DNA of 64,000 bases, from assembly GCA_902362595.1 (NCBI GenBank), contig CABIXF010000005.1, forward strand, positions 1 through 64,000, read 5' to 3'. The position numbers and the translations under genes were made by a program. Below the pieces are notes generated by a model. It saw nothing but the letters and a program-made list of their open reading frames with translations. It was not told the DNA's origin and ran no database searches. This document shows positions 18,722 through 28,346 of the stretch, in pieces (within the stretch, counting starts at the first letter, position 1; every line of letters starts with the position of its first letter). Origin of the DNA: Bacteroidaceae bacterium (GTDB lineage: Bacteria > Bacteroidota > Bacteroidia > Bacteroidales > Bacteroidaceae).

Positions 18722-20770
18722 ATGAGGAAACAAGTAATAGGTAGTTTGTTTGCATTGTTAGTAGTGGGACAGCTTTGGGCGCAGAATTTATATACAAGAT
18801 ACGAGCGTATGCTTACGTTGCCCGAAGGTTATGTCTGCTATCGTACAAATGGAAAAATAAAAATTGATGGGAAGCTGGATGAGGCAGACTGGCAGAAGGC
18901 TCAGCCTACTTCTTCTTTTGTAGATATTAGTGGAAAGGGATTTGCTAAGCCTTGTTATGATACATCGGCTAAAATGTTGTGGGATGATTACTATCTTTAT
19001 GTGGCTGCCACTTTGCAGGAAGAAGATATTAAGGCAAAGCTGAGTCTGCGGGATACGATTATTTATTATGATAATGATTTTGAGGTATTTTTAGACCCGG
19101 ATGGCGATGGGCAGAATTACTTTGAAATAGAAACTAATGCAAAGGGAGTGATGTTCGATTTGATGTTGGATAAGCCTTACCGTTCAGGGGGTAATTTCCT
19201 GGTGCAATGGGATTGTCCGGGATTGCAACTGGCTGTACATCGTGAAGGAACTTTGAACAGGTCGGACGATAAAGACAAACAATGGACGGTAGAAATGGCT
19301 ATACCTCATAAGGCGTTGACGGTAAATTTCTCCAACCCGGCTAAGGCAGGGAATTACTGGCGTATTAATTTCTCACGGGTGCAGTGGTTAAAGCCCGGAC
19401 AGCGGGAGGAAAACTGGGTATGGATGCCTACGGGACGGATTGATATGCACATGCCCGACCGATGGGGATTCTTGTATCTTTCGGATAAAGTGGTAGGAAA
19501 AGGTACAGATACATTTAAATATCCCTATAACTTAGCTGCTTATAAATTGCTGTGGGCCATGTTTTATGCGCAGCTGGATTATTATGCCAAAGAGAAGAAT
19601 TATCTGCGTGCCAAAGAGAATTTCTTTTTGACCGATGCGGAACTGCAGGATTTACCTGTGGGTTCGGAAATATCCGTAGAAGCTACCAGTCGTACATTCT
19701 GCATGTCAGTAACCGTACCGAAAGAAAAAATACGTTATGTGGTGGATCAGAACGGACGGTTTATTTGTGAGGCGATTACTCCCCGGCAGGTGAGAAACTG
19801 GGTCTGGATGCGTATCAATAAAGAAAAAGGGGATGAGTTTTATAAAAAACATTTTGCCTTGATGAAAGAATGCGGTATTAGTGGAGTCATGTTTGAAGGA
19901 TATGACGAGAATACATATCGGGTGTGTAAAGATGCGGGGCTGGAGGCTCATTATTGGAAGTGGACGATGAACCGTAAGGAGGTCCTTGAAACACATCCCG
20001 ACTGGTTTGCCGTAAACCGCAAGGGAGAGTCTTGCTACGATAAACCGGCTTATGTGGATTATTATCGTTTCTTGTGTCCGAATCATGAAGGTGTGGCTGA
20101 ATATCTGGCTGCCGATTATTTGAAAGAAGCGAATCTGCCTTATGTGGATGGAGTACATTTGGATTATGTTCGTTTTCCGGATGTGGTGCTTCCGGTTAGT
20201 TTATGGAAGAATTATGGCATTGAGCAGACAGCGGAATTGCCGGAATACGATTATTGTTATTGTGAGGTGTGTCGGAGAATGTTTAAGGAACAGTCCGGGA
20301 AGGATCCGTTGGAATTGAAATATCCGATGGAAGACCAGTCGTGGATAAACTTCCGCTTGGATGCCATTACGCGTGTGGTGGATAAGATTACGCGGACTCT
20401 CAAGGCAGAAGGGAAGCAAATCTCTGCAGCTGTATTCCCCGGTCCGTCGATGGCTCGTAAGATGGTGCGTCAGGATTGGGGAGAATGGTCACTCGATGCA
20501 TATTTCCCGATGATTTACAATGGCTTTTATTATGAAGGGCCGGAATGGATTGGGCGTTCGGTCAAGGAAAGTGTTCAGACTGTTCATGGAAAAGCAAAGA
20601 TTTATGCGGGGCTGATGTTCCCGGATATTAAAAATACATTCGAGCAGGCGTTGGAGGAAGCTTTTAACAACGGTGCTTCTGGCGTTTCTTTCTTTGATGG
20701 TCCGGACGAGGAATACCTTCGTAAATTTAAAGCCTATTTGGACAAGAGAGGTTTTGAAGTTGTAAAATAA
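18722..20770 (+). CDS. Secreted CBM9-like/GHL10-like two-domain glycan protein
   Basis: 682 aa with a signal peptide (about 1-21, ending GQLWAQ). Residues about 40-260 resemble the CBM9-type carbohydrate-binding beta-sandwich ([35 protein letters not shown]). Residues about 340-680 look like a TIM-barrel of the glycosyl-hydrolase-like 10 or DUF4015-like kind, with the acidic strand end [13 protein letters not shown]. The catalytic residues are not proven. The start at 18722 is preferred over an in-frame start at 18695 inside the previous gene. It probably binds and processes the same glycan as its operon partners. Confidence 0.8.
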   Translation: MRKQVIGSLFALLVVGQLWAQNLYTRYERMLTLPEGYVCYRTNGKIKIDGKLDEADWQKAQPTSSFVDISGKGFAKPCYDTSAKMLWDDYYLYVAATLQEEDIKAKLSLRDTIIYYDNDFEVFLDPDGDGQNYFEIETNAKGVMFDLMLDKPYRSGGNFLVQWDCPGLQLAVHREGTLNRSDDKDKQWTVEMAIPHKALTVNFSNPAKAGNYWRINFSRVQWLKPGQREENWVWMPTGRIDMHMPDRWGFLYLSDKVVGKGTDTFKYPYNLAAYKLLWAMFYAQLDYYAKEKNYLRAKENFFLTDAELQDLPVGSEISVEATSRTFCMSVTVPKEKIRYVVDQNGRFICEAITPRQVRNWVWMRINKEKGDEFYKKHFALMKECGISGVMFEGYDENTYRVCKDAGLEAHYWKWTMNRKEVLETHPDWFAVNRKGESCYDKPAYVDYYRFLCPNHEGVAEYLAADYLKEANLPYVDGVHLDYVRFPDVVLPVSLWKNYGIEQTAELPEYDYCYCEVCRRMFKEQSGKDPLELKYPMEDQSWINFRLDAITRVVDKITRTLKAEGKQISAAVFPGPSMARKMVRQDWGEWSLDAYFPMIYNGFYYEGPEWIGRSVKESVQTVHGKAKIYAGLMFPDIKNTFEQALEEAFNNGASGVSFFDGPDEEYLRKFKAYLDKRGFEVVK

Positions 20771-20784
20771 TCATTTATAAGTAT

Positions 20785-22023
20785 ATGAAGATAGTTAGTA
20801 TGTTTGTTTCCTTGTTCGTGGCCATGAATATCTATGCGGCAGGACATAAGGAACTTCCGGCCAAGGGAGATTTAAATTTGGCAGTGTTTAATAAGGAAAA
20901 TATTCGTTTCGCACCGGATGTGTATCCCAATTACGCTGAGGCTGATGCCAATGGCGTCATTCACCTGGTGAACGGGCGTATCATTTTGAAGAAGATTCAG
21001 ATACCCGATTACCAACGGGATGTAACGGTGAGTGTGAAAGTGACGGTGGCTTCAAATGGCGACCGCTGGGATAAGTCGGGTTCTTGCTTTGTGATTCCCA
21101 AACATTCGGCCATCAATCTGTTGAGTATTGCACAGGGAAAAAAGAAGTTCCCGGAAATCGACAGCCTGAAATTGGAGAAGATGGTGGGAATCGTGCCCGG
21201 AAAGGACTACTTGCCTACGATTGAACTGATGCGTTTCATGACGCCATTTGGGGTGGGATATTACAGCGAGAATGATGATTCGTTGTCCAGTAAGCGCCGT
21301 CCGGTCTATATCCCCAAATGGGAGAAATGTGTGCAATGGGAGCAGGATATCACCGATTTATATCCGGCCTTGAAAGGAGAAGCCTATGTCGGCATTTTTA
21401 TTGATACCTGGACAAAAGAAGGTTATGTGGCCAGTATGGAGCTGAAGGTAAAGGAAACGCCGGTGACTTGCGAAAAGCTGGTACGCCGTCATGTAGAACC
21501 CTTGATGAATACGGTGTATTATATCGGGCAGACGTATCCGGATATTTTTGCGCGCAAATCAGTTTCCACTGATTTCGTATTACCGGAGAATGCAAAGAAT
21601 GTACGTCTGAAATACATTGTTACCGGCCATGGAGGTCATGAAGGTGGGGATGAATTTGTACAGAAGCGAAATATTCTCTCTGTAGATGGAAAAGAGGTCT
21701 ATAATTTCATTCCTTGGCGAGATGATTGTGCTTCTTTCCGTCGTTTTAACCCCGCTACAGGAGTATGGTTGATCAAACGTTTGGCGGCTTATATTAGTGA
21801 AGACGGTTATAAGACCAAAGAAGTGGAAGAGCCCTTGGCTTCTTCCGATTTGTCTCGTTCTAACTGGTGCCCGGGTTCGGATGTGACGCCGGAGGAAATA
21901 AGCTTGAAGGATTTAAAGGCCGGCAAGCATACTTTTACGGTCCGTATTCCTGAGGCACAGCCTGCAAGCGGCAATGAATTGAATCACTGGCTGATTTCTG
22001 CTTATCTGGTGTGGGAAGAATGA
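20785..22023 (+). CDS. PNGase F-like peptide-N-glycosidase
   Basis: 412 aa with a signal peptide (1-19). Two PNGase F-type jelly-roll domains are seen. The N-terminal one has [11 protein letters not shown] (Asp96 matching PNGase F Asp60), [12 protein letters not shown] and FIDTWTKEG (Asp207 where PNGase F has Glu118). The C-terminal one has [12 protein letters not shown] (Glu290 matching Glu206) and SRSNWCPG (Arg358 matching Arg248). The family cleaves the N-glycan-asparagine bond. Conservation of the main acidic residues suggests activity. As the third gene of the fucosidase operon it could release fucosylated N-glycans. There is no SusC/SusD pair beside it. Confidence 0.85.
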   Translation: MKIVSMFVSLFVAMNIYAAGHKELPAKGDLNLAVFNKENIRFAPDVYPNYAEADANGVIHLVNGRIILKKIQIPDYQRDVTVSVKVTVASNGDRWDKSGSCFVIPKHSAINLLSIAQGKKKFPEIDSLKLEKMVGIVPGKDYLPTIELMRFMTPFGVGYYSENDDSLSSKRRPVYIPKWEKCVQWEQDITDLYPALKGEAYVGIFIDTWTKEGYVASMELKVKETPVTCEKLVRRHVEPLMNTVYYIGQTYPDIFARKSVSTDFVLPENAKNVRLKYIVTGHGGHEGGDEFVQKRNILSVDGKEVYNFIPWRDDCASFRRFNPATGVWLIKRLAAYISEDGYKTKEVEEPLASSDLSRSNWCPGSDVTPEEISLKDLKAGKHTFTVRIPEAQPASGNELNHWLISAYLVWEE

Positions 22024-22117
22024 TTCTTTGAAAAGGATTGGTATATTCCCTAAAAGAATAAAGTCGCTTCTAAACAGAGTGTTACGGTAAAACTCTGAGT
22101 AGATTGAATTTAAAAAT

Positions 22118-22178
22118 AAAAATCTCCTGCTTCAGCCTTCGTTTATCTAGATTATCTGGCTAAAAGCAGGAGATTTTT
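22118..22178. terminator. Bidirectional terminator after the glycan operon
   Basis: Stem AAAATCTCCTGCTT against AAGCAGGAGATTTTT with a long AT-rich loop. It ends the plus-strand operon and, read on minus, the S41 protease gene. Confidence 0.8.
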
Positions 22179-22258
22179 ATGTAATAACTTATAGATTATA
22201 AGTAAGTTTATTCAATTTCTCTATTTGGAAACTGCCCATTTCTTTGAATCTGATGTTT

Positions 22259-23827
22259 TTATTTTTGCTCTGTTCTGATAAGTATATTGTGTGGGGCTTT
22301 TGAGGGTAATGTCAGAATGCGTTTCCCAAAAGTCACATTTTCTACCTGGGGCAGTTTACGGAACTTGGAAACCATGCTACGGCTGAGAGTGGTAGATGAC
22401 GTGCCGTCATCGTAAGTACGTCCAGCTTCGATAAGTGCCTGCTTTAACAGCGGTTCGTTCACGTCGCCTATGGCATAAGGTAGGAGCGGATTGTCTTCAA
22501 TGACAATGTCTGGAGTCAAGCCGTCGGGCATACAAGGTGTTTTCCCTTGGGCATTCTGATAAATACTTATCATGACATAAGCTCCCCAGTTGTGGAGTTC
22601 GGCCGGTGATTGCACGTAGAAGTCTTTGGCTGGGAGTAGGGCTCCCGTACAATATTTTCCATGAGATTGACTTCCGATAAGTTCTATCTGCGTGTAAGGC
22701 ATCAGTCCTCCCAAAAGAGCTTCTGAAGCGGAGGCGGATCCGGAACCAATCAGTCCGTAAATTTTTTCCAGTCCGATGTTGGCGTCCTTGGTACTCACTG
22801 TTACAGTTTGGTCTTGATCCTGATACTCAAAATCTGTGCCAAAACGGTATTCCAAATCGATGCCTTCTTGTTGGTAATATTGAGTCAAAAGCTTGTTATA
22901 AACTTCTTTCTCAAAAACTTCTTTTTGGGTTACTGCGCTTTGGGGCGCGAAAAGAGAGGCCAGCACATGTTCTGTGGTCACATATCCTCCTCCATTGTAG
23001 CGTAAGTCGAGGATGAGTTCTTTGATCTGCTCTGATTTAAACTTGCGGCTGATTTCAATGAGTTGGGGAATTGATGACAGGTCAAATCCTGTATAAGCCA
23101 GATAACCTACCTTTTTACCATTGAATTCATAGATGGAATCGCAAATCACCGGATTCTCATACATGGAAACGGCGGTAAGTGACACTTCTTTGTTTTGTTC
23201 GTGGATGTAATTGTCCGACCCCAATAATCCAAGGGTGACGGTCAGTGTACTACCATAATAGAGGTTCAGGTAATTGCTGGAATTTATGATGTTACCGTCC
23301 ATCGTGAGAAGGATATCTCCTCGTTTGAGTCCAGCTTGGGCAGCCGGAGAATCTTTGTATACATAATTGACCACTCCTATGTATCGTTCTTTTTCTTCAG
23401 AACTTGAGATATCGTATAAACTCAAGCTCCAGCCGAAGGTAGTGACCGTACCGTTTATTTCATTCTCAAAAGAAGTCATATCATCGGTAAGCATGGACCA
23501 TTTGTCGATGTATTTTTCTCCTTCGTGATATCTTATCTGGTCGAAGGTGCCGATAGGGTCATTGTTGGTTTCAATGTTCCATCGGTTCAGGTCTTCACTG
23601 ATTTCTTCGTTCCATAGGTAATAGGTCTCTAACGCGTCTTTACCAAACATATTGGCATAATACGTTTCGGTAGATATGCTTTGAGATGGGTCGTCATCTG
23701 TATCTTTGTCATTGTCGGAGGGGCCGATGGATGGGTTATTTTCTTGTGGATCTTCATCCGTGCATCCAGTAACTGCCACACTTCCTAATAGGGCAAACAA
23801 GAGTACCCACGATAGCTTTTTGCTCAT
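22259..23827 (-). CDS. S41 family (C-terminal processing) protease, lipoprotein
   Basis: 522 aa. A lipoprotein signal with lipobox VTGC (Cys22) is followed by TDEDPQ, an acidic run like the Bacteroidetes surface-export signal. Next come an acidic linker, an N-terminal S41-associated domain, a PDZ domain (about 150-205, DSPAAQAGLKRGDILL) and the S41 catalytic domain. The nucleophile Ser lies in GSGSASASEALLGG and the likely Lys in SHGKYCTG. Probably a surface or periplasmic endopeptidase. It has its own promoter at 23867 and is not in an operon. Confidence 0.9.
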   Translation of the reverse strand: MSKKLSWVLLFALLGSVAVTGCTDEDPQENNPSIGPSDNDKDTDDDPSQSISTETYYANMFGKDALETYYLWNEEISEDLNRWNIETNNDPIGTFDQIRYHEGEKYIDKWSMLTDDMTSFENEINGTVTTFGWSLSLYDISSSEEKERYIGVVNYVYKDSPAAQAGLKRGDILLTMDGNIINSSNYLNLYYGSTLTVTLGLLGSDNYIHEQNKEVSLTAVSMYENPVICDSIYEFNGKKVGYLAYTGFDLSSIPQLIEISRKFKSEQIKELILDLRYNGGGYVTTEHVLASLFAPQSAVTQKEVFEKEVYNKLLTQYYQQEGIDLEYRFGTDFEYQDQDQTVTVSTKDANIGLEKIYGLIGSGSASASEALLGGLMPYTQIELIGSQSHGKYCTGALLPAKDFYVQSPAELHNWGAYVMISIYQNAQGKTPCMPDGLTPDIVIEDNPLLPYAIGDVNEPLLKQALIEAGRTYDDGTSSTTLSRSMVSKFRKLPQVENVTFGKRILTLPSKAPHNILIRTEQK

Positions 23828-23866
23828 AGTTCGATATTTGAAATGGTTTGTAAGGAAATTAGGTCA

Positions 23867-23874
23867 CAAATATA
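23867..23874 (-). promoter_or_regulatory. -7 box of the S41 protease gene
   Basis: TATATTTG on the minus strand, about 40 bases before the ATG at 23827. Confidence 0.55.
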
Positions 23875-23963
23875 TGAAAAGAGCAGAAAAAGGCAATGGA
23901 TTGTAGCTTTTTTTCGTGGAATGAAATAAAATGTGACAAATTGTCTGGTTGAGGATGTCGGAT

Positions 23964-24016
23964 ATGAAAAATCCGCTCCGTATCAAGAATGTTTGGATAC
24001 ATGTGATACGAAGCGG
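23964..24016 (-). terminator. Terminator of the FadL-like porin gene
   Basis: On the minus strand a 14-base stem (TCCGCTTCGTATCA against TGATACGGAGCGGA) is followed by TTTTTC, right after the porin stop codon. Confidence 0.75.
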
Positions 24017-24023
24017 AAGAAGT

Positions 24024-25352
24024 TTAAAATTTATAGTTCAAGCTCAGGCCGAAAACTTTGTTGGTACGGTAGTATATGTCTGTTCCACTGAGTCCGGTAC
24101 CGTTGTAGCTGGCCACTTCTTTGGTATATTTGTCATAGTGCGTCCAAAAATAAGCCACATCGATGCTCCATGCCTGTGTCAGATTTACTCTTGCTCCAAA
24201 GCCCAAGGAATACGAATCACAATAGAAGCTGGTGTCGGTCTGGAATTCATCACTGAGGCCATAATTGGTCCGTTGGTATCCCCCGCTGACGGTCAGCCGT
24301 TTGGTGATGTCCCATTCCAGGCCTGCCAGATATTCATGTGTACCGTGTTTCAGGGTCTTTTGACGGTCGTTCAGCATGCCTGCATGCTTGTCATCGAAGA
24401 AATGATATTCCACCGAAGCACGCAGGTTGGGCAGAATTTCGTATCCGGCGGCTACACTCAGGAAGGCCGGAATGTCACTTGGTGTCTGTTCACCGTCGGC
24501 GTAAGGTTTCATGATAGCTTCTGGAGTACCTGCAGGCACTTCCAGTACATTGGTTTTGTTTTCGATGTTCAGGTTTGTCTTGAATTCATATTTGGCTGCC
24601 AGGTTCCAGCGTCCCAGTTTGGCATCTATTCCGAGGATAGGAGTCAGTCCCCATCCGCTTTGGTCACAGTTCAGTTCCAGGTTAGTCAGTTGGGTGCCAC
24701 CCAGGTTTTCTTTCAGGTGCGCTTTCAGGTATCCCTCGTATCCGCTGCTTACGTAGTTCATTCGTCCACCTGCAAAAACGCTCAGCCAGTTATTGATTTT
24801 ATAGCTTAATCCCAGTTGCAGTCCGTAAATATACTGCTTGCCGTCCATGGCGGTATTGATGTCGTACATTTGCGGAGTGACTTTCCCACCCGTCTGCTGG
24901 CTGATCATTCCCATGGCCAGGGCATCAAACATGGGAAGACCGTTGCTGAACGAGGCCTTTCCTCCACCTCCCGTAATGGCGAAGCTGGCAGAAATCACCC
25001 AGTTGTCTTTTTTATAGAGTCCTTGGAAGCTGGGGATAAGAGGAGCAGAAGCTGTTCCTTTGTACTGACGGTTGGTTCCGGCACCGTCCGCTTGTTGGAA
25101 GAGTGGGAACGTAGCATTTATTTCGCGTGTCTGATAAGCACTTTGTCCGGTCAGTGACAGATAGAATCCTTCGTGAGACAGGAAGGAAAGTCCGGCGGGG
25201 TTACTGTACACACCGTCTACATCGATGGAAGCTCCTCGTGCGACCATACGGAGGAAAGCGGCGTGTTGGTTGGTATTCGTAAGATAATCTCCCGCAAAAG
25301 CCGGAGAGGAAAGACACAGTGTCGCTGCACTGAGAAAAAGAATTTTCTTCAT
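24024..25352 (-). CDS. FadL/OmpP1/TodX-family outer-membrane transporter
   Basis: 442 aa with a signal peptide (MKKILFLSAATLCLSSPAFA). The family motif NPAGLSFL follows near residue 48. The rest alternates like a beta-barrel and ends in a C-terminal Phe (LSLNYKF), typical of outer-membrane insertion. FadL proteins pass hydrophobic molecules such as fatty acids; the substrate here is unknown. The frame is open upstream to 25496, but 25352 starts the signal peptide and lies 35 bases after the -7 box at 25387-25394. Confidence 0.88.
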   Translation of the reverse strand: MKKILFLSAATLCLSSPAFAGDYLTNTNQHAAFLRMVARGASIDVDGVYSNPAGLSFLSHEGFYLSLTGQSAYQTREINATFPLFQQADGAGTNRQYKGTASAPLIPSFQGLYKKDNWVISASFAITGGGGKASFSNGLPMFDALAMGMISQQTGGKVTPQMYDINTAMDGKQYIYGLQLGLSYKINNWLSVFAGGRMNYVSSGYEGYLKAHLKENLGGTQLTNLELNCDQSGWGLTPILGIDAKLGRWNLAAKYEFKTNLNIENKTNVLEVPAGTPEAIMKPYADGEQTPSDIPAFLSVAAGYEILPNLRASVEYHFFDDKHAGMLNDRQKTLKHGTHEYLAGLEWDITKRLTVSGGYQRTNYGLSDEFQTDTSFYCDSYSLGFGARVNLTQAWSIDVAYFWTHYDKYTKEVASYNGTGLSGTDIYYRTNKVFGLSLNYKF

Positions 25353-25386
25353 TCGTTTTAATAGGTTGTTTGTTAGAAATAGGCCG

Positions 25387-25394
25387 CAAAAGTA
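25387..25394 (-). promoter_or_regulatory. -7 box of the FadL-like gene
   Basis: TACTTTTG on the minus strand, with a possible TTGG -33 element about 19 bases upstream. Confidence 0.6.
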
Positions 25395-25511
25395 ATTTAA
25401 AATTGCGCAAGAACCAACGAAATGTGCAAAATTTATTTTAAATGAAATTGTTTTATTTGAAACGAATGGGGCGATTTCAGGTCTTTTCCTTCCCATCTTG
25501 TGCGAAATGTG

Positions 25512-25519
25512 TATCTTTG
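25512..25519 (+). promoter_or_regulatory. -7 box of the MATE gene
   Basis: TATCTTTG matches TAnnTTTG, 39 bases before the ATG at 25559. Confidence 0.6.
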
Positions 25520-25558
25520 CAAAAGTATGCGGTTTTTACTCAATTTATTTCCTGACGT

Positions 25559-26881
25559 ATGTACACCAATAAAGAAATCTGGCATGTGACCTATCCGATT
25601 TTTCTGGGCTTGCTGGCTCAGAATGTGATTAACGTGACCGATACGGCCTTCTTAGGACGTGTGGGCGAGGTCGCATTGGGGGCATCAGCCATGGGAGGAT
25701 TGTTGTATATCTGTGTGTACACTATTGCTTTTGGATTCAGCGTCGGTTCACAGATTCTAATAGCCCGACGTAACGGTGAGGGCAATTACCGGGCCGTGGG
25801 ACCGGTCATGTGGCAAGGCACGGCTTTCAGCTTCGTAATGGCTGTCTGCCTGTTGGCACTGATGTATTTTTCTGCCGGACTGTTGATTCGCCTGCTGATT
25901 GCTTCCGATTCCATTTATGAAGCCACGTATGAATTCTTTGTCTGGCGTATTTGGGGATTCCTGTTTGCCTTTGTGAATGTCATGTTCCGGGGATTGTATA
26001 TCGGCATTACCCGTACCAAGGTACTGACCTTGAATGCGGTGGTCATGGCACTGGTGAATGTGGTGTTGGACTACGGATTGGTCTTTGGAGAATTGGGCTT
26101 GCCGGAGATGGGGGTACGGGGAGCCGCCTTGGCCTCTGTCATTGCAGAAGCTTCTTCGTTGGTATTTTTCCTGTTATATACCTATTATAAAGTAGATTTG
26201 AAGAAATACGGATTGAACCGTTTCGGACAATTCGACATGGCGATGGTGATGCGTATCTTGCGTATCTCCTGCTTCACGATGGTGCAGTATTTTCTGGCCA
26301 TGGCCATCTGGTTTGTCTTTTTCATGGCACTGGAACGTTTGGGACAGCGGCAGCTGGCAATCGCCAACATTGTGCGTAGTGTGTACGTGGTGTTGCTGAT
26401 ACCCGTACAGGCGCTGTCCACCTCAGCCAACACGCTGGTCAGCAATCTGATTGGGGCAGGAGGAGTAGCAGGCGTATTGACGTTGCTGCATAAGATTGCC
26501 CGCATGTCTTTTTTGATTATGGTGGTGTGTGTGGCACTTTGTGTCGCTTTTCCTGAAAGTATCTTGTCGGTTTATACCAATGAAGAAGCCTTGTGGCACG
26601 AGTCTGTATCGGCCTTGTATGTGGTGTGTGGAGCCATGTTGATTTCCTCACTGGCCAATGTGTACTTCAATGGCATATCCGGTACGGGAAACACGCAGGC
26701 TGCCTTGGTGCTTGAAGTATGTGTGCAAGTGTTCTATGCCCTTTATGTGGTAGGAGTAGGTATGATTCTCCAGGCACCGGTGGATATTTGCTTCACTACC
26801 GAGGTCATTTACTATATATTGATGCTGACTTTCAGCCTCATTTATCTGAAAAAAGCAAAATGGCAGAATAAAAAGATTTGA
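25559..26881 (+). CDS. MATE family multidrug/Na+ antiporter
   Basis: 440 aa inner-membrane protein with about 12 hydrophobic helices in two six-helix halves. N-terminal MATE features include YPIFLGLLAQNVINVTDTAFLGRVG, and GIGITRT-like and NTLVSNLIGAG segments match the family. These pumps export cationic drugs, dyes or metabolites using H+ or Na+ gradients; the substrate is unknown. It has its own promoter at 25512. ffh follows 66 bases later from another promoter, so the two are probably independent. Confidence 0.92.
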   Translation: MYTNKEIWHVTYPIFLGLLAQNVINVTDTAFLGRVGEVALGASAMGGLLYICVYTIAFGFSVGSQILIARRNGEGNYRAVGPVMWQGTAFSFVMAVCLLALMYFSAGLLIRLLIASDSIYEATYEFFVWRIWGFLFAFVNVMFRGLYIGITRTKVLTLNAVVMALVNVVLDYGLVFGELGLPEMGVRGAALASVIAEASSLVFFLLYTYYKVDLKKYGLNRFGQFDMAMVMRILRISCFTMVQYFLAMAIWFVFFMALERLGQRQLAIANIVRSVYVVLLIPVQALSTSANTLVSNLIGAGGVAGVLTLLHKIARMSFLIMVVCVALCVAFPESILSVYTNEEALWHESVSALYVVCGAMLISSLANVYFNGISGTGNTQAALVLEVCVQVFYALYVVGVGMILQAPVDICFTTEVIYYILMLTFSLIYLKKAKWQNKKI

Positions 26882-26898
26882 GCATACTGATTTTTTTG

Positions 26899-26906
26899 TA
26901 ATTTTG
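26899..26906 (+). promoter_or_regulatory. -7 box of ffh
   Basis: TAATTTTG matches TAnnTTTG, 41 bases before the ATG at 26948. Confidence 0.55.
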
Positions 26907-26947
26907 CACGCTGGAAAATTTTGATAATAAATAAAAAAGCAACATAT

Positions 26948-28273
26948 ATGTTCGATAATTTAAGTGAAAGACTGGAACGGTCGTTTAAGATATTGAAGGG
27001 TGAAGGAAAAATCACCGAAATCAATGTGGCCGAAACCTTGAAGGATGTCCGTCGTGCCTTGTTGGATGCGGACGTGAATTATAAAGTGGCGAAGAACTTT
27101 ACCGATACGGTAAAGGAAAAGGCTTTGGGACAGAATGTCTTGACAGCAGTCAAGCCCAGCCAGTTGATGGTAAAGATAGTACACGATGAACTGACCACCC
27201 TGATGGGAGGAGATACGGCAGAAATCGAGTTGAAAAACCGTCCGGCTGTCATCCTGATGTCAGGTTTGCAGGGTTCTGGTAAGACTACCTTCTCTGGCAA
27301 GCTGGCCCGTATGATGAAGGCCAAGAAAAACCGCAAGCCTTTGCTGGTAGCCTGCGACGTGTATCGTCCGGCTGCTATCGAACAGTTGAAAGTGCTGGGA
27401 CAGCAGGTAGAAGTGCCGGTGTACAGCGAATTGGACAGCAAGGATCCTGTGCAGATTGCGTTGAACGCCATTCAGGAAGCCAAGGCAAAAGGTTATGACT
27501 TGGTGATTGTCGATACCGCCGGACGTCTGGCTGTTGACGAGCAGATGATGAACGAGATTGAAGCCATCAAGAAGGCCATCAATCCGGATGCAACCCTGTT
27601 TGTGGTAGATGCCATGACCGGACAGGATGCGGTGAATACAGCCCGTGAGTTCAACGAACGTCTGGATTTCACCGGTGTGGTACTGACCAAGTTGGATGGT
27701 GATACCCGTGGTGGTGCGGCCCTGTCTATTCGTACCGTGGTCAACAAGCCGATTATGTTTGTCGGTACAGGTGAAAAACTGGATGCCGTAGACCAGTTCC
27801 ATCCGGCTCGTATGGCCGACCGTATCTTGGGTATGGGTGATATCGTTTCTTTGGTAGAACGTGCGCAGGAACAGTACGATGAAGAAGAGGCAAAGCGTTT
27901 GCAGAAGAAAATCCAGAAGAACCAGTTTGATTTCAACGACTTCCTGACACAGATTCACCAGATTAAGAAGATGGGTAACCTGAAGGAACTGGCTTCCATG
28001 ATTCCGGGGGTAGGAAAGGCCATCAAGGATATTGACATTGACGACAATGCCTTCAAGAGCATTGAAGCCATTATCTATTCCATGACACCGGAAGAACGTA
28101 CACATCCGGAAATCCTGAACGGCACACGCCGTACGCGTATCGCCAAAGGTAGTGGTACCAGCATTCAGGAAGTGAACCGCTTGCTGAAGCAGTTCGACCA
28201 GACTCGCAAGATGATGAAGATGGTGACAGGTAGCAAGATGGCCGGTATGATGCAGAAAATGAAGAAAAAATAA
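26948..28273 (+). CDS. ffh: Signal recognition particle protein Ffh
   Basis: 441 aa SRP54 GTPase that binds signal sequences and 4.5S RNA and delivers ribosomes to FtsY. The N domain (1-85) is followed by the G domain with P-loop GLQGSGKTTFSGKLA, then DTAGRL, TKLDGDTRGGAAL and GTGEKLD. The C-terminal methionine-rich M domain ends KMAGMMQKMKKK. The start at 26948 (MFDNLSERLE) is the family N-terminus; an in-frame start at 26921 is too close to the promoter. A strong terminator follows. Confidence 0.97.
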   Translation: MFDNLSERLERSFKILKGEGKITEINVAETLKDVRRALLDADVNYKVAKNFTDTVKEKALGQNVLTAVKPSQLMVKIVHDELTTLMGGDTAEIELKNRPAVILMSGLQGSGKTTFSGKLARMMKAKKNRKPLLVACDVYRPAAIEQLKVLGQQVEVPVYSELDSKDPVQIALNAIQEAKAKGYDLVIVDTAGRLAVDEQMMNEIEAIKKAINPDATLFVVDAMTGQDAVNTAREFNERLDFTGVVLTKLDGDTRGGAALSIRTVVNKPIMFVGTGEKLDAVDQFHPARMADRILGMGDIVSLVERAQEQYDEEEAKRLQKKIQKNQFDFNDFLTQIHQIKKMGNLKELASMIPGVGKAIKDIDIDDNAFKSIEAIIYSMTPEERTHPEILNGTRRTRIAKGSGTSIQEVNRLLKQFDQTRKMMKMVTGSKMAGMMQKMKKK

Positions 28274-28294
28274 TTCTTGAAATTGAAAGAATAC

Positions 28295-28346
28295 AGAGCG
28301 GACAGCAGGAATCTCGCAGGAGAAGACTGCTGTCCGCTCTTTTTTA
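28295..28346. terminator. Terminator after ffh, overlapping the stop of the NamZ-like gene
   Basis: A perfect 14-bp stem AGAGCGGACAGCAG/CTGCTGTCCGCTCT followed by TTTTTT on plus. The stop codon of the convergent minus-strand gene lies within the T-run. Confidence 0.9.

Noticed and set aside
28295..28346. Riboswitch or mobile-element end suggested by the long perfect stem
   Set aside because: It is a simple stem with a T-run at a convergent gene junction, as expected of a terminator.
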